Source: DATMNI01 sp035570275 | GTDB taxonomy: Bacteria; Acidobacteriota; Terriglobia; Bryobacterales; Bryobacteraceae | Reading direction: 5' to 3' | Assembly: GCA_035570275.1 (NCBI GenBank) | Contig: DATMNI010000282.1 | Location: 59,247 to 123,246 of the forward strand | Length of the DNA stretch: 64,000 nucleotides | Shown: positions 9,675 to 17,508 of the stretch, piece by piece | Layout: each line of letters begins with the position of its first letter | How positions within the stretch are numbered: position 1 is the first letter of the stretch | Notes under the pieces: model-generated | The model's input: the letters and a program-made list of their open reading frames with translations, nothing else | What the model was told of the DNA's origin: nothing | Databases searched by the model: none | Translations under genes and position numbers: made by a program

Positions 9675-9704
9675 ACTATATGCCGTATTTGAAGGTTCCG
9701 TCAA
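9675..9704 (-). promoter_or_regulatory. Putative sigma70 promoter of the tssB-clpV operon
   Basis: On the minus strand a -35 element TTGACG (9704-9699) is followed after 18 nt by a -10 element TATAGT (9680-9675). The predicted start is near 9668, leaving a roughly 50-nt leader before tssB. The leader contains two direct copies of an 11-bp repeat (9643-9653 and 9630-9640). Confidence 0.6.
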
Positions 9705-9756
9705 GCATAGTTTCAAGGATTAAGGGCAATACTCGGCAGCGTTTTCGGGCAGATTC

Positions 9757-11220
9757 TTACCGCGAAAGGTGGACAATTCTGCGCGCCGCAAGCGTACGGA
9801 TCACTGTACAGCACTGTCTGCGGACCGTTTCCGGGTCTACTTTGACCTGCGCGGACAGATCCAGAGCGAGCTCCCGCAGCCTGAGGGTACCATCGCAGCG
9901 GGCCAGGAATCTCGCCACTTCCCGTTCCACTGCCGATTGTGCCGGAGCGGCGCCCGCCAGCCGGATCCGAAATGGGCCGGGCGCCCATTTTCCGCCGGCA
10001 AGCCGAAAGCTCTGATCGAGCTGCGCGTCGGCGGGCAGCCGGGGCTTCATTTCAAGCAGGTCTCCGTCCGCCGGCTCAGACGACAGTAAGTCCTGCGTTG
10101 CGAAGGTCTCAAGGACCAATTCTCCAAACGGCGCCGTCGCCTCCACCGGCGTACCCTCAAGCCGGATCCAGTTGCGGCCGGAGCGTTTGCGCAGGGCCAG
10201 GATGCCGCCGTGAACCTCCTCCACCCCGCGCTCGCGGTAGTAGCACATCCAGGCTTCGTACCTGTCCCTAAAGCTCGCATGCGCGAAGGTTTCGCGGATC
10301 CTCTCCCGTGCATACCCGGCGGTGTCGCGCACATAGCTTCGCAACACCCAGGCATCGCAGCCGCTGCCCTCGAGCCACTCGGCCAGGCGGTCCTGCCACG
10401 ATTGCCCTCGCACTTGAACCCACTCGAGAACTGCCTGAAAAAAACCGCCTTCGTTTAGGTACTGGGGTGCTTCCCGCACCACCCGTCGGCAGTACTGGTC
10501 CAGATCCATCTGGTTCTCGCAGTACAACTCCGTGTACGACGGAGTGACAAAGAACGGCGGATTGGCCAGGACCAGGTCGAAACGGCTGTCCGCCACCGGT
10601 TCGAAGGTGTCGCCGTTACGATATTCCAGATTGTCGACGCCATTCAGCCCGGCGTTGAATAGGGTGAATTCCTCAGCCCGGGAGTTGATGTCGGTTGCTA
10701 CTACGCGTTCGCTGACTGCGGCCGCCAGAACGCCCAGAATCCCGCAGCCGGCGCCCAGATCGAGCGTCGCTCGCGAAGGCTGGCGCACGCAGAACAACTG
10801 CAACAGGCGGGTGGTGGGGTTGGGCCACAGAACGATGTCCGAGGATTCGGGCGAGTTCATACGGGCGGCCGGATCCGCCGCGAACAGAAACTCGTCGCAT
10901 GGAGTCAACATCACCGTTCCGGCAAGCCGGCCTGATCCGGCGGTCAGAACGCCACAGCTCAGCATGATCTCGAGGATGGGCTCCGGCACGAATTTCCGTA
11001 CCGCATCACGGGTCTGTGGGATGTTGACCAGAAACCAGCGCAGCAGCGTGTTGAGCGCGGACGGCTCCGCGGTACTTTCGTGTGGCGCCGGTCCGCTTCT
11101 GGGATGGACGGGAAGCTCTCGCAGAGCCGGGTTTTGCTGAAAACGCTCGTGCGTGTAGCCGGATTCGGCAAAAAAATCGCGCAGGCGGCGGGCATTCTCG
11201 GAATTGAGCGGTCTGAGCAC
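9757..11220 (-). CDS. Class I SAM-dependent methyltransferase (HemK/PrmC-like catalytic core)
   Basis: A 487-residue protein with three parts: an N-terminal helical domain (1-100), a Rossmann methyltransferase core with motif I LDLGAGCGILGVLAA (about 153-167), an acidic loop ATDIN (175-179) and the N6/Gln-type motif NPPFF (220-224), and a C-terminal region ending in a small helical, winged-helix-like segment. The NPPF motif suggests an amide or amino nitrogen acceptor, as in PrmC, RsmC-type and N6-adenine enzymes. Its substrate cannot be read from sequence. It lies between the T6SS operon and a HopA1-like gene; a link to secretion is positional only. Confidence 0.8.
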   Translation of the reverse strand: MLRPLNSENARRLRDFFAESGYTHERFQQNPALRELPVHPRSGPAPHESTAEPSALNTLLRWFLVNIPQTRDAVRKFVPEPILEIMLSCGVLTAGSGRLAGTVMLTPCDEFLFAADPAARMNSPESSDIVLWPNPTTRLLQLFCVRQPSRATLDLGAGCGILGVLAAAVSERVVATDINSRAEEFTLFNAGLNGVDNLEYRNGDTFEPVADSRFDLVLANPPFFVTPSYTELYCENQMDLDQYCRRVVREAPQYLNEGGFFQAVLEWVQVRGQSWQDRLAEWLEGSGCDAWVLRSYVRDTAGYARERIRETFAHASFRDRYEAWMCYYRERGVEEVHGGILALRKRSGRNWIRLEGTPVEATAPFGELVLETFATQDLLSSEPADGDLLEMKPRLPADAQLDQSFRLAGGKWAPGPFRIRLAGAAPAQSAVEREVARFLARCDGTLRLRELALDLSAQVKVDPETVRRQCCTVIRTLAARRIVHLSR

Positions 11221-11352
11221 GGGAAGTTTACTTCAAATACAGTAGCGCAATCTCCCGCCCCGCGGCGCGCGCATGGAACTGTCCCGGTCCGGTCACTCCG
11301 AAGGTTATCTTTGGCCCGGAGAAAACGTGAGGTATACTCCGCGGTACTGCTG

Positions 11353-11389
11353 TTTCGCCGCCCGCGCCGGAATGGGCCGAGCGGCGAAA
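11353..11389. terminator. Hairpin after the HopA1-like gene
   Basis: TTTCGCCGC (11353-11361) and its exact complement GCGGCGAAA (11381-11389) form a 9-bp stem with a 19-nt loop, directly abutting the stop codon of the minus-strand gene at 11390. There is no U-tract, so it may be a weak or factor-dependent terminator or an mRNA 3' stabiliser. Confidence 0.4.
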
Positions 11390-12208
11390 TCAGCCTAGTT
11401 TTTTGACATAGAAGTCGCTGAGACTGATCTTGCTGGGTTGCGCACCGTCGTTTTTGAACGCGTTGTTTGGGTCGAGGCCGATTGCGCGAATGGCGACTTC
11501 GACGCAATGGCTCAGAAAAGTCCGGCTCCAGGCCATATCGTTTTGATCGAAGCCCTGTTTCCAGTAGAGTTCGAGGCCCTTGGCGATGGCGGCTGAACGA
11601 ATCTTGCCGAAACTGAGGTTGTAGTCCTTCGGACTTTGACCATAACTAACCCCATCCAAAGTGCGGCGAGTCATTTCGGGAACGCTTTGGCCGCTGAGCT
11701 GGGCGGCCGTGAGAGGACTGGAACGGATGACCAGGGAGAGGTTGTCGCAGACCGTCTGGGACTCGACATAGATGACGATCGTATCGGAGAAATTGTCCGC
11801 CTCCGCGCGGGCGCGGGGAACTTTGAAGCCTAGAACCTCGGGGCGAGGAAAGAGGATGTTGACGATGTAGTGGCCGATCGAGCCAACGTCCTTGGCCTTG
11901 GCGTGAAGATAAATACGCCACTCTTCACTGCTGGTAATGGCTTGTTTCGGGTTGGTGAACACGTGGTCGTGAGATTCTTGCCTGTAGGCGTTCGGAGCCA
12001 ACGACTGAACTTTCTTTATCAGTTCGTCGACGCAAGCGTCGTAGGCGCCATCCGCGATGGTAGGGGCGGGCGCTGCTTGATCCTCGCCGTGGTAATACTT
12101 GTAGATTTCGTCCGTCAATTGCGTCAGCGTATAGGGTGGCTGGTGGAGCTGCCAAGTCTGCAGGGGCACCCAGATTTTGTTGAGCAGGTTTTCATACAGC
12201 GGGTCCAT
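11390..12208 (-). CDS. HopA1-like protein in the T6SS locus (tentative)
   Basis: A 272-residue soluble protein without signal peptide or membrane segment. Residues 95-245 follow the layout remembered for the HopA1 effector family: a strand with EEWRIYLHAK, a spacer, GFKVPRARAEADN, a hydrophobic DTIVIYV strand, VPEMTRRTLDGVSYGQSP, then LSFGKIRSAAIAKGLELYW and a C-terminal HCVEVAIRAIGLDP helix. HopA1 proteins include a Pseudomonas type III effector and the lyases of class V lanthipeptide pathways, which eliminate phosphate from phospho-Ser/Thr. Catalytic residues were not verified. It could be a secreted effector or a cytoplasmic partner of the neighbouring Thr-repeat protein. No cognate immunity gene was recognised. 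Confidence 0.5.
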   Translation of the reverse strand: MDPLYENLLNKIWVPLQTWQLHQPPYTLTQLTDEIYKYYHGEDQAAPAPTIADGAYDACVDELIKKVQSLAPNAYRQESHDHVFTNPKQAITSSEEWRIYLHAKAKDVGSIGHYIVNILFPRPEVLGFKVPRARAEADNFSDTIVIYVESQTVCDNLSLVIRSSPLTAAQLSGQSVPEMTRRTLDGVSYGQSPKDYNLSFGKIRSAAIAKGLELYWKQGFDQNDMAWSRTFLSHCVEVAIRAIGLDPNNAFKNDGAQPSKISLSDFYVKKLG

Positions 12209-12334
12209 TGATTCGCGGCTCCGGAGTGTGAGAGTAAAATACCTTCCGATTATAGGCGAAACCCGCGCCGGCCAAGGCCGATTTCGCGGCGCCCGCTTTG
12301 CCCGGTCCCTCGGATTCTGTTAAGTTAAAGTCCC

Positions 12335-13690
12335 ATGCGCCAGCTCGAACCCGTCATTTGGACAAGGGGCACGTTCCTGAACCCGCAGCACCTGCAAATG
12401 CAGGACCGGTTCCTTGAGAACTCGCTGCAATTCCATCTTCAGGCGCTGCATTTTCGCGCCTGGGGCTTTCATGACCTCCAGATCGATCAGGCCCAACTGG
12501 GCGCCGGGACAGTCGCCGTAGCTCAGGCCTCCGGCATCATGACCGATGGCCTGTTGTTCGATATCCCTAAGTCCGACCCGGCGCCTCCCGCGCGTCCCCT
12601 GGCGCCTCATTTCGAGCCGGATCAATCCACCCTCGACATTTTTCTCGCCATCCCGCATTACCGCGAGGGCGGATTCAACATAGCCACCAAGGGCCGCGAC
12701 GCCGACACGCGATACCGCGCCGAGGTCGAAATGATGCGCGACGAAAACACCGGGCAATCGGAAAAACCGGTCCTGATCGCGAGAAAGAATTTCCGGCTCC
12801 TGGTGGAAGGCGAAAACCGGGAGGGCTTCTCCACCCTGCGTATCGCCACCGTTGAGAAAAGCGCCTCGGGCCTGTTTCGCCTGCAGCCGCAGTTCGTGCC
12901 GCCGCTGGTGGAATTTCGCGCCAGCGACTATCTGAACTCCATGGCTCGCCGCCTGCTGGAGGTCCTCTCGTCGCGCAGCGGAATCCTTTCAGGCGTGCGC
13001 CGCCAGAAGAACCAGACGCTGGCGGACTTCACCGCTGCCGATATTCCGGGCTTTTGGCTGCTCTACACCGTCAACTCCGCGCTTCCGGTATTCCGCCATC
13101 TCCTCGAAGCCCGTGGCGGGCACCCCGAAGAACTCTTTGGAGCGATGCTCTCGCTGGCCGGCGCTTTAACGACGTTTTCGGTTAAAGTGCATCCTCGCGA
13201 TTTCCCCGCGTACGACCACGACAACCTGGGCGCCTGCTTCGGTAACCTCGACGCAAAACTGCGGCTGCTGTTGGATACTGTAGTGCCGAGCAACTTCATT
13301 TCCCTGCCGCTCAAGCTCGTGCAGCCTTCGATCTACGCCACTTCCATTGACCGCGATGAGTATCTGGCCAATAGCCGAATGTACCTCGCGATCAAGGCCG
13401 AGACCGGACCTGCGGAACTGATCGCCCGGACCCCGCACTCGATCAAGATCGCCTCGGCGGACCTGGTCGATCGCCTGGTGCAACAGGCGCTTCCCGGAGT
13501 GCTGCTGAGCCACGTGCAATCGCCTCCGAGCGCCATACCGCTCAAACTGGGATACCAGTACTTCAGTCTCAGTCCACAGGGCTCACCTTGGGAATCCATC
13601 GGCAAGAGCCGTAACTTCGCGGCCTATGTTCCCGCGGATTTTCCCAATCCCCAGATAGAATTGATCATTCTGCTACCCCAGACATCCTGA
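12335..13690 (+). CDS. tssK: T6SS baseplate-membrane connector TssK, copy 1
   Basis: TssK trimers link the baseplate wedges to the TssL/TssM membrane complex. The 451-residue product shows the family signature at its N-terminus (VIWTRGTFLNPQHLQMQDRF), the central GFWLLYTVNSALPVFRHLL, and HPEELFGAMLSLAGALTTF followed by YDHDNLGACF. It is monocistronic on the plus strand, convergent with the repeat protein (8 bp between stops). A second, clearly paralogous TssK is encoded at 15432; the two share motif order but are well diverged. Confidence 0.93.
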   Translation: MRQLEPVIWTRGTFLNPQHLQMQDRFLENSLQFHLQALHFRAWGFHDLQIDQAQLGAGTVAVAQASGIMTDGLLFDIPKSDPAPPARPLAPHFEPDQSTLDIFLAIPHYREGGFNIATKGRDADTRYRAEVEMMRDENTGQSEKPVLIARKNFRLLVEGENREGFSTLRIATVEKSASGLFRLQPQFVPPLVEFRASDYLNSMARRLLEVLSSRSGILSGVRRQKNQTLADFTAADIPGFWLLYTVNSALPVFRHLLEARGGHPEELFGAMLSLAGALTTFSVKVHPRDFPAYDHDNLGACFGNLDAKLRLLLDTVVPSNFISLPLKLVQPSIYATSIDRDEYLANSRMYLAIKAETGPAELIARTPHSIKIASADLVDRLVQQALPGVLLSHVQSPPSAIPLKLGYQYFSLSPQGSPWESIGKSRNFAAYVPADFPNPQIELIILLPQTS

Positions 13691-13698
13691 GCGGCGCG

Positions 13699-15312
13699 TC
13701 ACCGGATAACGGCGAAGACTATCACTACCACGAGCGCTAAAAGCAGCAAACCGCCGACGATCAGGACTACCGGCAGATTTGATGATTTCGTTTTTCCGGT
13801 GGGTGCTGCCGCGGCCTTCGCGCTGGGCGCCGGTTGCTGCGGCGGCTTTGAGCCGGAGGCGAGATGGGAGAATTCGTCGCGTTCGACGGCGCCGCTGCGG
13901 ACCTCAAAGACATCGGCCGCCGGCGGCAGGGGAGGGGCTGTGAACAGGTTCTCGGCAGGAGCGGATGGGGCACGCAACATCCTCGTGTACTCGCCCTCTC
14001 CGGCCGGCTTGCCGGAAAGAGGGGGGATGGCCGGCGCGGCCGCCGGTGGCGTCTGAAACATTCGCGTGAACTCGCCCGGCCCGGCCGCCGCCGGCTGCAG
14101 GGGGGACGGCCGGGAGTCCGACGTATCGTATCTCCAAGGCAACTCTCCGGCGGCAGGCGAAGCCGGCGGATTGGACGGAGCGGCGGGAGAAGCGAACTGT
14201 GCCGTAGCCATCTGTGCAGTAGGCATGGGTGCGGGCCGATCGGCGTTCATGAGCCGGGTGAACTCTCCGGGTTCGACGGGCGGAGTTGAGGTTTCCGGCT
14301 TGGCCGGCGCCAGGGTAGCGGGCGCGGCGGGTTTGGCGGCCTGCATGAGCCTGGTGAATTCGCCTGGTCCAGCTGACGGTGCAGCCGAGGCTGGCTCCGC
14401 CGAACCGGCGGCAGCCATCTCCGCGGTAACGTCCGGATCCACCTTTGGAGCCTTCATCGGGTTGGGGGCCTGCATCAGGCGGGTGAACTCCCCAACTTCC
14501 GAGGCAGGCGGGGCGGCATCCGGAGATCGCGTGGCCGCCACCGTGATCGGTTTTCCAGCTTGCATGAGCCTGGTGAACTCGCCGGGTTCAGGGGTTGCCG
14601 GTGCCGTAGGACCGTGTGGCGCTTGAGGAACACCTCCGGCCATACCTTCCGGCACGGCTTTGCCGGCCTGCATGAGGCGTGTGAACTCACCGGGTTCGGC
14701 CGGCGGCGCGGCGGCGGCCGGCGTGCTGGCCTGACTTTCGCCCTTTGGGCTGGAAGGGGTGGGTACTGCGACCGGCATGGTCTGCAAACCGGCGCCCGGG
14801 CCAGCCTGCTCGACCGGCGATTCGCCCGCGGGCGCGCCGGCAGGCGGAGCCGCCCTCATGCCGCCGGTAAATCCGCCGGGCTCGGGCGCTGCCGCGGGAA
14901 CTGCCGGCGATGGCGGGTCGCCCGGCTTGATCACGGGAATCTTCCAGGCGCCGGCTCGTAAAAACCGCACCTCGTCGGCAGGGCGTTCCACCGGAGCAGT
15001 GAAGGAAGACGGCGCCGTCCCGCTTACCGACGCAACCCAAGTCCGCAGACTAGCGCCCCACGGCAGCGCGTCAGTCACGACGTACGCGCTCCCTGAGAGG
15101 TCGCCCGCTCCCAGTACGTGCTGTTTGTGCTCGATCGCCAATCGACCGAGGGCGGTCAGAACCTGGCTGGTTTCCGCGGCATATCCGCCCGTCAGAACGT
15201 GGACAAATACCAGCCGGCCTGAGGCTCGCTCCCAAGCGGGAACCGTCACGTCCTGCGTTCCCCCCAGTCCGGCAATAGGTTCTAGAAGTTCGTACTTCTC
15301 CTCGATTTGCAT
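13699..15312 (-). CDS. Pseudokinase-like, Thr-repeat, tail-anchored protein in T6SS locus
   Basis: A 537-residue protein in three parts. Residues 1-95 resemble a protein-kinase N-lobe: YELLEPIAGLGGTQDV at the glycine loop, VFVHVL where the catalytic beta-3 Lys is expected (Lys absent), and YVVTDALPWGASLRTWV at the hinge; no C-lobe follows. Residues 96-510 are Pro/Ala-rich and probably disordered, carrying seven good copies of G-E-F/Y-T-R-L/M (starting near 208, 244, 274, 317, 349, 413, 440) and two degenerate ones (144, 479). Residues 513-536 form one transmembrane helix with a single Arg after it, so the bulk is predicted cytoplasmic. Function unknown; a scaffold with threonine docking or phosphorylation sites is an inference. 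Confidence 0.75.
   Translation of the reverse strand: MQIEEKYELLEPIAGLGGTQDVTVPAWERASGRLVFVHVLTGGYAAETSQVLTALGRLAIEHKQHVLGAGDLSGSAYVVTDALPWGASLRTWVASVSGTAPSSFTAPVERPADEVRFLRAGAWKIPVIKPGDPPSPAVPAAAPEPGGFTGGMRAAPPAGAPAGESPVEQAGPGAGLQTMPVAVPTPSSPKGESQASTPAAAAPPAEPGEFTRLMQAGKAVPEGMAGGVPQAPHGPTAPATPEPGEFTRLMQAGKPITVAATRSPDAAPPASEVGEFTRLMQAPNPMKAPKVDPDVTAEMAAAGSAEPASAAPSAGPGEFTRLMQAAKPAAPATLAPAKPETSTPPVEPGEFTRLMNADRPAPMPTAQMATAQFASPAAPSNPPASPAAGELPWRYDTSDSRPSPLQPAAAGPGEFTRMFQTPPAAAPAIPPLSGKPAGEGEYTRMLRAPSAPAENLFTAPPLPPAADVFEVRSGAVERDEFSHLASGSKPPQQPAPSAKAAAAPTGKTKSSNLPVVLIVGGLLLLALVVVIVFAVIR
13966..14703 (-). repeat. Seven GEFTRLMQA-type repeats within the T6SS-associated protein
   Basis: The consensus is [EG]-P-G-E-F-T-R-L-M-Q-A. 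The seven good copies run from about residue 204 to 449 of the encoded protein, separated by 22-60 residues of low-complexity Pro/Ala sequence that is not conserved. The Thr is invariant in these seven; the only sharply degenerate copies sit at the two flanks. Conserved short motifs in variable linkers indicate selection on the motif rather than simple repeat expansion. Confidence 0.85.
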
Positions 15313-15361
15313 GCGCGTCTTTCCCGCTCCATCCTCGCCGGGAGCCTTCTTTTCTGTCTAT

Positions 15362-15372
15362 GATACAGTATC
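15362..15372. promoter_or_regulatory. Palindrome in the divergent promoter region
   Basis: GATACAGTATC is a perfect palindrome (5-bp arms, central A) in the 119-bp gap between the divergent starts of the repeat protein (15312, minus) and tssK2 (15432, plus). Its position suits an operator controlling both units, but no regulator gene is adjacent. Confidence 0.35.
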
Positions 15373-15431
15373 GTTCTGGTGATGATTCTGACATAGTGTG
15401 CGGGCGCCTGGTCTTACAGCAGAGGATGCTC

Positions 15432-16769
15432 ATGAAATTTCTCTCAAGGGTGGTATGGGCAGAGGGGATGTACCTGGGGCCCCAGCAATTCCAGGCTCAA
15501 AACAGGTATTTCGAAGAGTCGCTTCATTTCGCATCCACAACCCTGAACTATCGCCCGTACGGGCTGATCGGCTGCAATCTTGACGCCGAAGCTTTAAGCA
15601 ACGGAACCGTCTCGCTGATCCACGCCAGAGGACTCTTCGCGGATGGGCTCGCTTTTCACATGCCGGAATCCGATCCCCTGCCGCCGGCGCGTGAGATCGG
15701 CGGGCTGTTTCCTCCCACGCGAGAAAACCTGACCGTTCGGCTGGCTATTCCAGCGCGCCAGGCGGAGGGCGTGAATTGCGCATTTCCCGACTCTGTCGCG
15801 GACAGCCGCTATCTTGCGGAAATGCGCAGCTTCATCGACGAAAGCACCGGTACCGACGAGCGTCCGGTTCAGGTCGGGCGCAAGCGGTTCCGCCTCCTGC
15901 TCGATACCGAACCCCAGGAAGGCTTCGTCTCACTGGCGATTGCGCGCATAGTGCGCGACGGGTCCGGCCACTACATTTACGATCCCATTTTCATCCCGGC
16001 GTGCGTGCAGGTGAGCGCCAGCGAACGCCTGCTCCTGATCCTCCGCCAGCTTCTGGAGATCATGGAACAGAAGAGCGCTACCTTGAGCGGCGGGGCCGAG
16101 GGCAAGTCCACCGAGTATTCGGCGCGCGATCTGGCCTCTTTCTGGTTGTTGCATTCCGTCAATTCGGCGGCCGCGGTGATCCGGCATCTCTGGACTTCCA
16201 AGCGCGGCCACCCCGAAGAGGTCTTCCTGGAACTGTCCCGGCTGGCCGGCGCTCTGTGTACATTCACTTTGGACTCGCATCCGCGATCGCTGCCTGTCTA
16301 TGATCACGAAAACCTGACCGGGTGTTTCGAGGCGCTCGAACGGCACATCCGGACGCACCTGGAGATCATCCTGCCTGTCAAGTGCTTGCAGATCAGCCTC
16401 CAGCAGACGGCCAACTATTTCTATGAAGGAGAGGTCACCGATGCCCGCTGCCTCGGCCGCGCACGCTGGGTCTTCGGCATCCACTCCGAGGCGGGAGAAG
16501 TGGAACTGATTCGGCGCACTCCCCAACTGGTGAAAATCTGCTCCAGCAAGTTCGTAGGCGAATTGGTAAAACGCGCCTTGGCGGGACTGGAACTGACCCA
16601 CCTCGAAATGCCGCCCCTGGCCGTCCAGGCAAAAATGGAGACGCAGTACTTCGGGATCGATCGCAGTGGCCCCTTTTGGGACAGCATCAAACAGACCCGG
16701 CGCGTGGGCATCTACGTCCCCGGCGAATTGCCCAACCCCGAGTTGGAACTTCTTGTCGTACTGGATTAG
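15432..16769 (+). CDS. tssK: T6SS baseplate-membrane connector TssK, copy 2
   Basis: A 445-residue TssK starting VVWAEGMYLGPQQFQAQNRY, closer to the textbook signature than copy 1. It keeps ASFWLLHSVNSAAAVIRHL, HPEEVFLELSRLAGALCTF and YDHENLTGCF at the same positions as copy 1. The ATG at 15432 is chosen because AGAGG ends 6 nt upstream; further-upstream codons add residues with no family match. It heads the operon tssK2-tssL-tssM (12 bp, then 10 bp gaps), so this copy is probably the structural connector that works with TssL/TssM. Confidence 0.93.
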   Translation: MKFLSRVVWAEGMYLGPQQFQAQNRYFEESLHFASTTLNYRPYGLIGCNLDAEALSNGTVSLIHARGLFADGLAFHMPESDPLPPAREIGGLFPPTRENLTVRLAIPARQAEGVNCAFPDSVADSRYLAEMRSFIDESTGTDERPVQVGRKRFRLLLDTEPQEGFVSLAIARIVRDGSGHYIYDPIFIPACVQVSASERLLLILRQLLEIMEQKSATLSGGAEGKSTEYSARDLASFWLLHSVNSAAAVIRHLWTSKRGHPEEVFLELSRLAGALCTFTLDSHPRSLPVYDHENLTGCFEALERHIRTHLEIILPVKCLQISLQQTANYFYEGEVTDARCLGRARWVFGIHSEAGEVELIRRTPQLVKICSSKFVGELVKRALAGLELTHLEMPPLAVQAKMETQYFGIDRSGPFWDSIKQTRRVGIYVPGELPNPELELLVVLD

Positions 16770-16781
16770 TTAAACCCCCCT

Positions 16782-17498
16782 ATGCCGAACGCAACTCCTC
16801 CTTCGACTGTGTCCCGTCCCGCCAACCTTGCCATGATCTTGCAGGAAGTCCTCACCGCGACCGTCCGGCTTCGCACCAACCGGCAGGCGGTTTCGGACTC
16901 CGAGAGTTTCCGCCACCACATTCGCGAGGCCCTGCGCGCGGCCGCGCAGGAGGCGCGCAATATCGCCGCTTACTCGACCGACGATATCAAGATGGCCACC
17001 TTCGCGGTAGTCGGATTTCTTGACGAGTCTGTATTGAGCGCGCAAAACCCAATGTTCTCCGGCTGGCCCCGCAAAACCCTGCAGGAGGAGCTGTTCGGCA
17101 CTCACATGGCCGGCGAGATCTTTTTTCAAAACCTGCAATCGCTTCTGGGGCGAAGCGATTCCCCGGAGTTGGCGGACCTGCTTGAAGTTCACTATCTGTG
17201 CCTCCTGCTTGGCTACCGCGGCCGTTACGGCGCGGGTGGCGCCGGCGAGTTGCAGGCTGCCATGCAGGCCGCGGCCGAGAAGATTCGCAGAATACGCGGG
17301 CCGCTCAAGGGTCTTTCCCCCTCATGGCGGCTTAGAGCCGAGACCCCGCGGGCCGCGCAAGATAGCTGGACCCGGAGGTTCGCCATCATGGCGGTGGCAT
17401 GCTTTTTGCTGGCGCTGGTAATGTTCATCGGGTACCGCCTTTCGCTCGATTCGGCAGCCAATCGGATCCAGGCCTCCGCGGCGCCGCTGAGAAAGTAG
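16782..17498 (+). CDS. tssL: T6SS inner-membrane protein TssL (DotU)
   Basis: TssL forms the inner-membrane complex with TssM. The 238-residue product contains the DotU domain (FRHHIREALRAAAQEAR, ATFAVVGFLDESVLS, WPRKTLQEELFGTHMAGE, LLGYRGRYG) and a single C-terminal transmembrane helix at about 203-224. There is no OmpA/peptidoglycan-binding extension, so cell-wall anchoring must come from another protein. Confidence 0.94.
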   Translation: MPNATPPSTVSRPANLAMILQEVLTATVRLRTNRQAVSDSESFRHHIREALRAAAQEARNIAAYSTDDIKMATFAVVGFLDESVLSAQNPMFSGWPRKTLQEELFGTHMAGEIFFQNLQSLLGRSDSPELADLLEVHYLCLLLGYRGRYGAGGAGELQAAMQAAAEKIRRIRGPLKGLSPSWRLRAETPRAAQDSWTRRFAIMAVACFLLALVMFIGYRLSLDSAANRIQASAAPLRK

Positions 17499-17508
17499 GA
17501 GCAACGCG

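Noticed and set aside
13699..15312. Reading the Pro/Ala/Gly-rich region as collagen-like or as a frameshifted gene
   Set aside because: The Gly-x-y periodicity is absent and the GEFTR motifs stay in one frame through the whole region; the N-lobe-like start and C-terminal helix are in the same frame.
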